Shown here: positions 46,285-56,770 of the stretch, piece after piece
Position numbering within the stretch: the stretch's first letter is position 1
Layout: the number at the start of each line of letters is the position of its first letter
DNA from: Steromphala cineraria
Lineage: Eukaryota; Mollusca; Gastropoda; Trochida; Trochidae
DNA length: 64,000 nucleotides
Direction of reading: 5' to 3'
Assembly (NCBI GenBank): GCA_916613615.1
Contig: OU744728.1
Coordinates: 36,478,450 to 36,542,449 of the forward strand
Notes under the pieces: generated by a model
Told to the model about the DNA's origin: nothing
Database searches by the model: none
The model's input: the letters and a program-made list of their open reading frames with translations, nothing else
Position numbers and translations under genes: made by a program

Positions 46285-46612
46285 TATAAGGTGATGTCAG
46301 GAAAATGAAAATAAATGGTTCCAATTGAAAGACAATGTATTTAAACTAAATGGAGCCGTAATAATTAAAATATTAAACGTAAAGTTTAGCCATGCGATTC
46401 CTTTTTCTTACACAAAATGAATTCAAAGTGTTCACATAAGATGGCCGCCAATGGATTTTATGTTAATCTTCATACTTTGCCCTCTGACTATGGATGGTTG
46501 GCTTGTGTAATGAGATTTTTGACACTGTCAAAACAATACATTTAGCATTAACTTACAATTATCAGTGAAAAAATTGAAATATAGAATTATCAAAAAACGT
46601 GCTATTGTCCCT
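46238..46612. mobile_element. TTAA-type MITE carrying a poly-G run
   Basis: A diverged left end (AAGGGAAAGTATCACGTTTTT) leads into a run of 26 G at 46259-46284, where other copies have about five. The family interior follows and the right end ACGTGCTATTGTCCCT stops before TTAA. The long G run may be real slippage or a sequencing artefact. Confidence 0.75.
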
Positions 46613-46984
46613 TTAAGGATGTTCTTGAAACTTGAAAGTTATATTTAATACATTTTGCCCATTCAAGTAACGGACAAACGCGAAATTTAGCTTTAAAAGA
46701 TTAAATATAAAATCAAAATATATGATAAAAGTGTTAATTCCAACGGTAACACTGGTAGACCAATAAGTAATCCAGATACTGCAATTAATTGGTTGTTCTA
46801 CATTGATGATACAAGGTCACAATGACCTATTTTTTCTGCCAAATGTACATGGTCCTATGTAAAATGTCATCATATCTGTAACTTGAGCTAAAATGTGCAT
46901 GCACCCAGAAAAGAAGTAAAAAAAGACAAAACAATTCGATACTTGTCAAGTACAATTCGATGAGAGAAGTGTAGTAATTAGGGG

Positions 46985-47400
46985 GATTCTTGTTGTTGTT
47001 GATTCTTGTCAGTATTTTGGACAGGCCAAGCTGTTCATGTGGAAATAATTGTGAGAATTCTTACCATTACTTGTTTAATTGTAAATTATATAATTTAGAA
47101 AGATCTGTCATGATGGCAAACTTACGCAGTGTTACCAATTTTCACATTACTTGTGACTTACTCTTGTGTGGCAATGCTGATCTGAATATCCATATAAATC
47201 AAAGTATATTCAAAATTTTCAAACTTACATAAGTCAAACAAAAAGGTTCCTTTAATTATTGTATCAGTTTTGTATTTCATCTGTTCTCTTCTGTCCATCT
47301 TGTTAAACGAATGCAAATAATATTTAATGTACATATTAGCGAGAGGGTTTTTCTAAGTTGTATAACTTGTACCCAATCCTTTTCTGATGAATAAAATATG
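46985..47400 (+). mobile_element. LINE 3' fragment with shared tail
   Basis: The plus frame has RPSCSCGNNCENSYHYLFNC and then LERSVMMANLRS with LLLCGNADLNI. The 3' UTR phrase AACTTGTACCCAATCCTTTT is shared with the fragment at 61020, so both belong to one family. Confidence 0.75.
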
Positions 47401-47859
47401 TTAAAACTAATTCTTGTTGTTAACGAGAACGCCTCCTTTATCTTATTATATAATGCAATAATGATGATTTTGATTGTTACTTTAAGAATATGATCACTTA
47501 TTTCTAATGCTTCATCATGCTTTGTAAAATGGCCATTCAGTATTTCCGTTATTTAAAATGAAAGTAGCTCTTGGCAGGGTGATCTCATCTCTCCGTTTAT
47601 TTTCTTGCAGATATGTAACAAACCTAACGACACTTGCATACATTTTTATTTGTATTTATTGAATTCATCCTTTCGATCTTTTAGACATAAGATAAAATAT
47701 GGCGAACGTTGAACTTGAACAAAGTACCGTCGAGGGACTTTTAAAAAGTCTGACGAGGTTACAGAGATGCGTTACAGAGCCACTGGGTGAGTTGTCGGGG
47801 TTCATGTGTGAACTTAACCAATAGCACCATTTGAGCAAGCAATATCGACTGTTGCAGGA

Positions 47860-48120
47860 AAGTGTCATTTTAAAGGTAACCAACGCCGTTTAGTGACAAC
47901 GGCAAAAGTTCGAAATCGCGATTATGATCGAAAACAACGCACGCCAATCAGCCAAATGTAAGTTTGGAAATTGACCTAAAGCAGTCAGAATGACTTTTAC
48001 GAGCTGATGATGTTTGATACCTTATGTAACTAGTATTCATGTAAATTGGTCGTGTGATTTAGGCTTCCGGTAAGATATATATATGATTGTATTTAGATCA
48101 TAATTGAAAACAAGTTTTTA
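47860..48120. repeat. Diverged repeat shared with 56480-56770 (copy 1)
   Basis: The phrases GACTGTTGCAGGAAAGTGTC, TTATGATCGAAAACAA, GACTTTTACGAGCTGATG and ACTAGTATTCATGTAAATTG recur in the same order near the glycosyltransferase 5' end. Confidence 0.5.
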
Positions 48121-48162
48121 TCATGTAATTGCCATCTGGGAATAGAAATAAAGAAGAATGTT

Positions 48163-49123
48163 TAGCTCATCAGGTCTGAAAGACCCGATGGGCTTATGAC
48201 ATGGCAAGGCGTCCGGCGTCCATCCGTCCATAAACTTTTCACATTTTCGACTTCTTTTCCAGAACCAACGACTCTAGAGAGCTGAAATTTGATGTGCAGA
48301 CTCCTTGGCCAATGGGGATTCTAAATTGTAGATTTCGTGACCCCATGACCCAAAATGAGGTCACAGGGGTCAAAACCTTGAAAGCCTATTTTCATCTTCT
48401 TCTCCAGTTCCATAAGGTCTGGAGAGCTGAAATTTGATGTGCAGACTCCTTGGCCAATGGGGATTCTAAATTGTAGATTTCGTGACCCAATGACCCAAAA
48501 TGAGGTCACAGGGGTCAAAACCTTGAAAGCCTATTTTCATCTTCTTCTCCAGTTCCATAAGGTCTGGAGAGCTGAAATTTGATGTGCAGACTCCTTGGCC
48601 AATGGGGATTCTAAATTGTAGATTTCGTGACCCCATGACCCCAAATGGGGTCACAGGGGTCAAAACCTTAAAAACCTATTTTCATCTTCTTCTCCAGTTC
48701 CATAAGGTCTAGATAGCTGAAAATTGTGAGTAGACTCCTTGGCAAATGGGGATTCTAATTTGTAGATTTAGTGACCAAATACGGCAGGGGTCAAACCCTT
48801 AAAAACATTCTCATCTTCTTCTCCAGTTCCAAAAGGTCTAGAGAGCTGAAAAGTTGTGTGTAGACTCTTTGACCTATGGGGATTCTAAATTGTAGATTTT
48901 GTGACCCCATGACCCCAAATGGGGTCACAGGGGTCAAAACCTTAAAAACCTATTTTTATCTTCTTCTCCAGTTCCAAATGGTCTAGAGAGCTGAAAAGTT
49001 GTGTGTGGACTCTTTGGCCAATTTAGATTCTAAATTTTACATTTGGTTACCCCTTGACCCCAATTTCGGGTCACATGGCTCAAAACCTTAAAAAACTATT
49101 TCCATCAAAAGTCTAATGAGCTA
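48163..49123. mobile_element. Tandem-repeat-cored element (copy 2)
   Basis: It has the same ends (TAGCTCATC and AATGAGCTA, with CAGAGC outside) and the same organisation as the element at 31905. About six units of roughly 145 bases carry TGACCCCAAATGGGGTCACA-type palindromes. Minus-strand frames here are repeats of one another and not genes. Confidence 0.75.
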
Positions 49124-49717
49124 CAGAGCCCATGGCTCTATTTTTTTTAAATTCAAATGGTACTAAAACTTTCAATGGTTTTAGACTTGGCGTGAAATAT
49201 TAATATCATTAAGCATGAAAACCCCTTACTATTATACATGTCTGCAATATTATCAAAACCTTCAGGTGAAAGTCACTGAGGGATTTATCCGAACAACGTT
49301 CAGCTATTATGCCAAAGGACACTAAATCAATATTCATGACAAATAATTAATGCAGGTTCAAAGTAAGAAAGTTTTATATGAATGTAGAAAAATAAAATTG
49401 CTCTCCTATAACCTAGAAATAAGTAATGTGTTTTTGGTTTCCGCTCGCTTCAGTTTCAAACCCACGCATCAAGCCTTATTTGGAGATTGATTTGGGCAAA
49501 AAGGTATATTTAATCCCCGTACTGTAAAAAGACAACATAGAAACATGATATTTTGAATTGTTTCTGAACACGTTACTGTTCGCGGAGACCTTCCCCAAAG
49601 AGGCAGAAAAAAACTGATGCATGTATATTTGTTTCTATTTCTGTTGAATTCTCTTCTTGTTCAATGATAAAAATTGGAAATAAATCAGAATATCAGAAAC
49701 ATTTGTGTTGACTTTAA

Positions 49718-50043
49718 AGGGGCAGTAGCACGTTTTATTTAAAATTTTATATTTTTAATTTTTCACTGATAATTGTACGTTAATGCTTAATGTATTGTTT
49801 TAATAGTATCAAAAATCTTATCACACAAACCATAGTCAGAGAACAAATTATAAAGATTCACATAAAGTTCATTGGCAGCCATTTTGGTGTGAACAAAGTA
49901 AGATAAAGCAATCGCATGGCTTAACCTAACATTATGTATTTGATTTATTACTGCTTCATTTACATTGTCTTTCAATTGGAACCATTTATTTTTATCTTCC
50001 TGACATCACCTTATATTCCCCCCTAAAACGTGCTACTGCCCCT
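49718..50043. mobile_element. TTAA-flanked MITE, full copy, 326 bp
   Basis: The ends AGGGGCAGTAGCACGTTTT and AAAACGTGCTACTGCCCCT are perfect inverted repeats, with TTAA on both sides. The clean ends suggest it is one of the younger copies. Confidence 0.82.
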
Positions 50044-50645
50044 TTAAATAGGAATTTACAGAGAGTGGTCTGAGTCTTCTTGAGAGCAAGGTAGCCTGTA
50101 GCTGGAAGCTATGATAGAAAAAGGCGAAACTGCAGATATATTGCTACGTGCAAATTTACTTTAGAAATAATCGGGGTATGAACAAGGGATGCAGATCCTT
50201 TATTGTTGTCTGATTTTAAAAAATATTTATCATATTTAGTATTAGTTATTTTAGTAACGTTATGGATTTTTCTTTCTTTAACTTAACAGTTGTGTAGAAA
50301 AATATAACCAAAATCTATGCAGTTTTGCATATACAGTATAAATATTGAATTTTTAAATATTTCATATATTCTTGGAAACATTAAAATGATAATATTTTTT
50401 GTGGAATGGTACAGAAAAGGCAATTAAAACAAAATCCTTATGAATTGAAAAACAACAACACCATGATTGGCAAGCTGATTGCCTTTTCTGCCATTTATTA
50501 TGTTATCACAATCCTCCGAATTAAGTCATATCAGCATATATATACCCTTTAAAAACATAGGTGAATTTGAGTTTTTTGTACTTGCGTAAAAATGAATGTG
50601 ATAATAAAACTACCATATATCTTTCCTGAACGTAATTAGGTCTTC

Positions 50646-51818
50646 TAGGTCTTCAAGACAAAGTCTGGAAGACCTATTGTTTTTACACTTATTCTTCAAG
50701 TTCTTTTCCTTATTAAGGATTCAGCCTTTCAGGCTGAATCCTTATTGTTATTGGCGTGTTTTATTATTATTATTCCACCGATTTTGTGCCCGCGTTTCAG
50801 CCAAAACGGCTAATGCTATAACAGTGAAATTTGGTACACTGATAGCCCTCTATGAGAAGAGGCCATAATAAGCTTTTGGGCGAAATCGGTCGACAAATAA
50901 AAGGTCAAGGTCGAATCCAAGTTCGAAAAATTAACATGGTTTTTTTTTCAAAATGCACTTAGCGACCTGAATTTTTTTTTTAAAGATGCGCAATAAAAAA
51001 TAATGGAACAAACCAAATCATGGCAAATTCGTAGGTCACGTGATTTGGCCGCCATATTGGTTTTAGTGCATTTTTGGCAATTTCCGACCCCACCCACCTT
51101 TGACAATCTTCTCCTCTGAAGATACTTGCACTGCAGAGCTCAAATTCATACTGAATGTAGCTGAAGTATTGTAGATTCGAATTCCTAAAGTTGAAAGACG
51201 TAACCTTAATAGTTTTTGTGCTATGACGTTTCAAAGTTGACCAAAATCTCAAAATCGCAAAATTCAAGGGCAGATAACTCAAAAACCAGACCGTAGAATT
51301 TAATGATTTTTGCATGAGAGTTAGACATTGGCAAGGTCTTTAGGATAAAAGAATAAAATCGCTCGCGAACAGTCATTTCCGGTCGATGGGACGTGTCAAA
51401 TTACATGATAAGTCAAAATTTTCGGACCCCACCCACCTTTGACAATCTTCTTCTCTGAAGATACTTGCACTAGAGGGCTGAAATTCATACTGAATGTAGC
51501 TGAGGTACTGTTCTCTTGGATTTATATTTTTTATAGACTTAATTTTAATACTTTTTGTGCTGTGACCTTTCCAAGTTGACCAAAATCTAAAAATTGCAAA
51601 CTTCAAGGGCGGATAAATCAAAAACGTAGCCAGGGAATTTGATGATATTTGCATGAGAGTTAGACATTGGCAAGGTCTTTAAGATAAAAGAATAAAATCG
51701 CTAAAAAAAATTTCTCGGAAAAAATGGCTTGAAAAAAAAAGCACTTTTTTCGATTTTATTTGATTAAAATCCTTCCCAAGGGCAGGGCAACACGGCAAAT
51801 CGCCAATGAAGTCTGGAC

Positions 51819-51856
<38 letters not shown>

Positions 51857-52920
51857 AATTTCGAGTATATTTCTTCGTCCTCTGCCCTCTGTCCCCTTCT
51901 ATCCCTTTGTCCCTGCAGTCTGACTACTTGTCTGTCAGCTCTGAGAATTTCAGGCAGATACCAATTAAAGTTTTCGAGTTATGTGCACTTGAAATGGTAG
52001 GTATGGAAAAAATGACCTCAAAACAGCTTTTCCCCCCTTAAAAAATAAATCATGCCAAATTTGCTACAAATGGCCTCAAGCACTCATATATTTGGCTGAA
52101 TCCTGTAATCGTCGCTTTGCGACTATATTTATTATTTGTACTTTTTTTGTGAACGAGCTACAGCCCAAACGGCTGCTCTAAATACGATGAAACTTGGCAT
52201 GCAGATAGCCCTCACTGTCGAATAGACATGCGAAGCTTTTAGGCAAAATCGGTTCATTCATTAAAGGTCCAGTTCGAATCCAAAATCTAAAATTTAACAT
52301 TGATTTTTTTTTCAAAATGCACTTAGAGAATTGAATTTTTTTTTAAAAGATGCGCAATGAAAAATAATGAAAAAAAGGAAATCAGGACGAATTCGTAGGT
52401 CACGTAGTTCGGCCGCCATCTTGCTTTTAGTGCAATTTTCATCGTTTCCGACCCCACCCACCTTTGACAATCTTCTCCTCTGAAGATACTTGCACCAGAG
52501 AGCTGAAATTCATACTGAATGTAGCTGAGGTATTGTTTTCTTCAATTCCTAAAGTTGTAAGACCTAACCGTAATACTTTTTGTACTGTGACCTTTCAAAG
52601 TTGACCAAAATCCGAAAATCACCAAATTCAAGGGCAGATAACTCAAAAACCAGACCTTAGAACTTAATGATTTTTGCATGAGAGTTAGACATCAGCAAGG
52701 TCTTTAAGTTAAAAGAATAAAATCGCTCGCGAACAGTCACTTCCGGTCAGGAGGAAGGGTCAAACTTTGCATTTTAAAAAGTCATGTTTTGGTCTGTATG
52801 GTTTAAACCTCTTTAACAAACATGCATGTGAAGGTGAAAAACATGCATGTGAAGGTCAAACAGTATGTGAAGGTCAAACAGGAATCTTGAAGACCTAAGT
52901 ACTGCCGCGGCAGTCCTAGT
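50646..52920. mobile_element. TIR element with TAGGTCTTCAAGA ends (copy 2), split by a nested insertion
   Basis: The left and right parts match the element at 29866. The middle is interrupted at 50715-52125 by another element. A run of 31 A at 51823-51853 lies inside the insert. The two elements share the family phrase about AACGGCT and AAGCTTTTGGGC, so they are distant relatives. Confidence 0.65.
50715..52125. mobile_element. Nested element with AAGGATTCAGCC ends
   Basis: AAGGATTCAGCC with an immediate foldback (50715-50746) at the left and GGCTGAATCCT at 52094-52104 on the right, followed by ATCGTCGCTTTGCGACTA. It contains two internal near-copies of a segment with CACCCACCTTTGACAATCTT and AAGATACTTGCAC. 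It has no coding content beyond the poly-A artefact frames. Confidence 0.55.
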
Positions 52921-53387
52921 TAGCATCATTTTTGTGTGGAGCGTCGGCTGGTGTGACTCGGCCTGCGTCGGTCAAGTGTCCTCTTTAACGAATCAAACAT
53001 AGCCAAAGTTTCTCTCGGACAACATCCAAATATGGTCATTGCAAAATCATGTAGAGATGTAGTTTGAAAAATTGCAATCGCAACCAAGCAACTCGAAATG
53101 CTAAAGTCTCAATTTTTCATTTGTAAAACGTATCTTGGAAAGCGTGTGTATATCATTCAGATCTATAAATAATACAAGATAACCTTTCGATTTTTACATT
53201 TCTAGAATTACAAATTCAACTTTGAAAAGAACAGCAGGTTGAGATTGACAGGATTGAAATGTTAGTTTTGCATACTTGGAATTGTCTTTTCGAGAATTGC
53301 ATGGTTGAGAACGACATGTTACATCTTGCGAGTTAAGAGTCTACATGATTTCATTTTTAGCACACATCCCCTTCCATGGTCCGAACC

Positions 53388-53951
53388 GCTAGCTATAACT
53401 TTTTTCCAAAAACCTCACATGCGTATTACTGCTTATACCTCGGGGGAATTATTACGACATGTTCACAATCGAGGTCAAGGTCACGAGTTATAGTCACTAA
53501 ATTTTTCTTGTAAACACATTAACTTGAAAAGTATTGTGCTATGAAGCTCTAGTTATTAATACGCCCTGGTATATATCATCGTTGGGGTACAGAATTTGAA
53601 AAGGTTTCTGTTACAATTCATCAAAGGTCAAGGCCAAGGTCACATTGAATCATTATAAATTTTTATTCCCAATTTAAAATGACCATTGTTTACCTTCAAG
53701 GTCACCAGGTAAGAGTTTAGTTTACCTTTGATGAGATTTCGAAATCAGGAATAGGTTTTGAGTTTTAATAATAATGTTTTGAATCCCCTTGGGAATGTAT
53801 TTGATATGTACACATTTTATATCAAGGTTCAAGATCATTTTTTATCATAAACCTATTTTACTGAGGTTTTGTAGAAGGCGGAACAGGGTAAGGCGAAACC
53901 CTCAGTTCGGGACTGCTCTGCTTTTGCGGTGTCCCTCAAATCTAATCTAGT
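53388..53951. mobile_element. Repeat element with AGGTCA arrays (copy 2)
   Basis: CTAGCTATAACTTTTTTCC at the left, TACCTCGGGGGAA, repeated AAGGTCAAGG phrases, and CTGCTTTTGCGGTGTCCC before TCTAGT at the right. It matches the element at 39218 in order, with fewer repeats. Confidence 0.6.
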
Positions 53952-55189
53952 TGGCATATGAGCGGGAGCGAAAAAATGGTCATTTAGTAACTTCGTTAAC
54001 AAACATTTGAAAACAATTTCACAAATATGTTTTAATGAAAATCCATACATCCGGGTTAATTACTTACGTAATCGTCTTGTCACAGCCATAAATATTACAT
54101 GATATTACAGAACCCTGTTTTGGAATCAAAACCTACCATACTTTAGCCGTTTGCCAGCTTTCTCATGTTAGGTCATCACCACACCATGAAAAATCGAAAA
54201 ATAAGACTGTACCAAAAAGCAACAATAAATGTACGGGCCGGGGTTTGAAGGATAAAGAACGTAAATGTAATGTCCATGTTATCTACATGTTTTTGTCATA
54301 TTTTTCTGTAACCATCCAAACTTGAAAAGGGTGTAGTAAATTTCAAAAATGCATGAACCAAACTTTAAAGTTTACGTATATTCCGCCAACTTGTGTTTTC
54401 CAGTACAGTAAAATGGAATTGTCCCATGTTGTTCCAACTCCAAAAATCAAATTTAGAAGCAAGTGTAAATATGCTTCCCCTCAGATTATACAAACCATCA
54501 TTATGTATTCTGTAAAGGATAAATAAAATCTCAGAGCCTTTGATATTAGTTTTACCACATGTATTACTTTGAAGCATTTTGTAATTACGAAAAGCACTTC
54601 ATTAGTGTTGTTATAACTTTAAATATTTGATAGAGTACCACCCAAACTCAATTTTCACCAAAAGTGGAGAAAATAACCCTGTTCATATCGTACAATATTA
54701 TTTGTAATAAAATGATGAACTCGTAGAGTATAGTTTTGATCAATATATATATATGCTTATGTATTTGAATGAAGTATGTGATCCTACCATGTACCATTGA
54801 TAACTACCCTTTTAACAATAATACCCGAAAAAGGCGTTACTGTTACTGCTTCAAAATACTAGTACTGGAAAAAACTCTTTCATACTTAGTATGTCGAACA
54901 GCACAAAGGTTTTCTTGTTGCAAAGTGAAGGTAACAACTGAAATTAGCTACTACATATATACATTATTTCGCAGCAAATGCGAGAAAAAACGTAACAAAT
55001 ATGAAAAAGGTTCCTTATTTTTTTTCGAAACTTCATTGCAACAGAATTACATTTTGTGTCTCTTTACTTATACAATAAAAGATGATAGACCTAAGAATCA
55101 AACATATGCATTCCGATAAATAATATTCATAAACGTTTCGCTGTATGAATAGTTATGATAAATGTAGATATAATAATGATGATGGCAGT
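53952..55189. other. Downstream of the glycosyltransferase, no gene seen
   Basis: AT-rich with a few unrelated short frames. There is no recognisable domain. Confidence 0.45.
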
Positions 55190-56323
55190 TTATCGGCTGA
55201 ATGAAGAATTTCTATGTTTTACATGCCAATCACCGTACAACACATATCTGTATATTTCACCAACTGTTGTATTCCAGGAATCTATTTCAAAGTCAGTTAT
55301 CTCTCTGCCGTTATAAAGTCGAATCCAGAGGTGAACACAATAGCTCTTGCGTCTCCAGTCATAGAGATGCCCCTCCTTAAAGAGATCGTCTAACTCGTTC
55401 AGTCCTGGTCTGAAGAAGGACGTCTCCTCGATGTGAATGGTAGATGGAAACTCCTGTGATAGAAGATAAGGAACCCTACCACTATGGTAGGCCCAATTCA
55501 GTTCATTATGGCTGATGTATGCTTGGTGCCATTTTCTAAGAAACGGCGCCCACGGTTTGCTTATTATCACAGCGTTACAGAACTGTGTCTCGGTTTCTTT
55601 GCCCATTGTTGTGTCAAAAGTCCTTAAAGGATCCAAGGGTTTGACAACAATGACATCAAGGTCGAAATACATTCCGCCATACTCCAATACTGCTTCAAGT
55701 CGTATGACGTTGGATACCTTCGTGACAAAGTGAATGCTCCTTCCACGGATAGACTTTGGTCTTTCTCGTTTAATGAGGTACATTGGAACCAAAGATTTAA
55801 GTTTGGTCCAGTACAGGCTTTTTGGTTCCTGGTCCATCCAAAAGTATATTCTGTCAGGCTTTTGGATCCTGTACGCAGCAAGAACACTAACCATGTGGTG
55901 AAACTTAAACTCATTTTTAGTTCTTCTAGCAATGATATTAGTGTACTGAACAAAATGTACAATGTTAGGTACTAAGGCTGTATTAAACGATATATTTGAT
56001 GACGATTAGTCAACACGTTTCAAGAAATCTGGCAAGCGTTTATAAACATAATATGTGTCTTGAGGGTATAATTTACATATATTCAACTCAATACAAAATG
56101 GTTTCACGAATAGAAGAGTTGATCCTTTAATCGTGGGAGAGAGTTCTTGGAGAAATCGCTGTGATGGCGGTCGTTGTTTAACGAACCAGTGCCCAGGTGA
56201 TATTAATTTATCCAATATGAAATAAACATTTCCTTCAAGATTGTAAATAAACATCACAACCATTGTAATGATAAGCATGCAAGTCCATAAGCGAACCAGC
56301 TTACAGGTTATGATCGATGTCAT
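55190..56323 (-). CDS. GT32-like DXD glycosyltransferase, type II membrane protein, interrupted by one in-frame stop
   Basis: The reading frame from the ATG at 56323 to the TAA at 55190 covers 377 codons, broken only by TAA at 56006-56008 (codon 106). The N-terminus has a short basic segment and a membrane span (LWTCMLIITMVVMFIYNL), typical of Golgi enzymes. After the stop comes VPNIVHFVQYT, then SNVIRLEAVLEYGGMYFDLD with the metal-binding DXD at about residues 221 and 223, and VIVVKPLD. This is the Gly_transf_sug (GT32/A4GALT-like) core. A TTTCAG acceptor just upstream of the ATG suggests a 5' UTR intron. The donor sugar and acceptor cannot be told from sequence. The stop may mark a pseudogene, a null allele or a sequencing error. 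A hidden intron is less likely, because the codons just after the stop already look like family sequence. Confidence 0.72.
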
Positions 56324-56479
56324 CGCTTGGGAGTTTGATATCTGAAAGATAAATTGAATGTATGGCTTACATAAATGGCACTGTGGCATGATTAAAGCAA
56401 GAAAACTGCAAATGAAAGAACCGTTCCTACAGTTGTTTGGGGTGCAAAACATTTTCAATTGTGTCATTTGATCGTGAAG

Positions 56480-56770
56480 TATCAACTGTTGCAGGAAAAG
56501 GTCATTTCAAGGCTAATCGATCTTGTAAAGGGATAATGTGAAGGGTTGGAATCGAAGTTGTGATCGAAAACCGGACAATGATGCTCGTCAATGAGTCAAA
56601 AGTAATTATGGAAAGTTTTCTAAAGGGACCAAAATGACAGTTACGTGTTGAGCTGTTTCATAGGCTTAATACTAGTATCCATGTTAACATTGCCTGTGAA
56701 ACTGGCTTCAGTGAATATATATGGTTGTTTCTATATTTTTATTGAATTAAAACTATTTATCACTTTATTG
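56480..56770. repeat. Diverged repeat shared with 47860-48120 (copy 2)
   Basis: It has the same ordered phrases (CAACTGTTGCAGGAAAAGGTC, GTGATCGAAAACCGG and ACTAGTATCCATGTTAACAT). It sits just upstream of the glycosyltransferase frame, where a promoter would be expected. It may be part of an unrecognised dispersed repeat. Confidence 0.5.

Noticed and set aside
48321..48663. Two near-identical overlapping frames
   Set aside because: They are consecutive units of the tandem-repeat element at 48163 and not paralogous genes.
51760..52041. Lysine-rich frame
   Set aside because: The lysines come from a run of 31 A inside a transposable element.
54769..55119. 116-codon plus-strand frame
   Set aside because: It has no domain, AT-rich codon use like its surroundings and no splice or promoter support.
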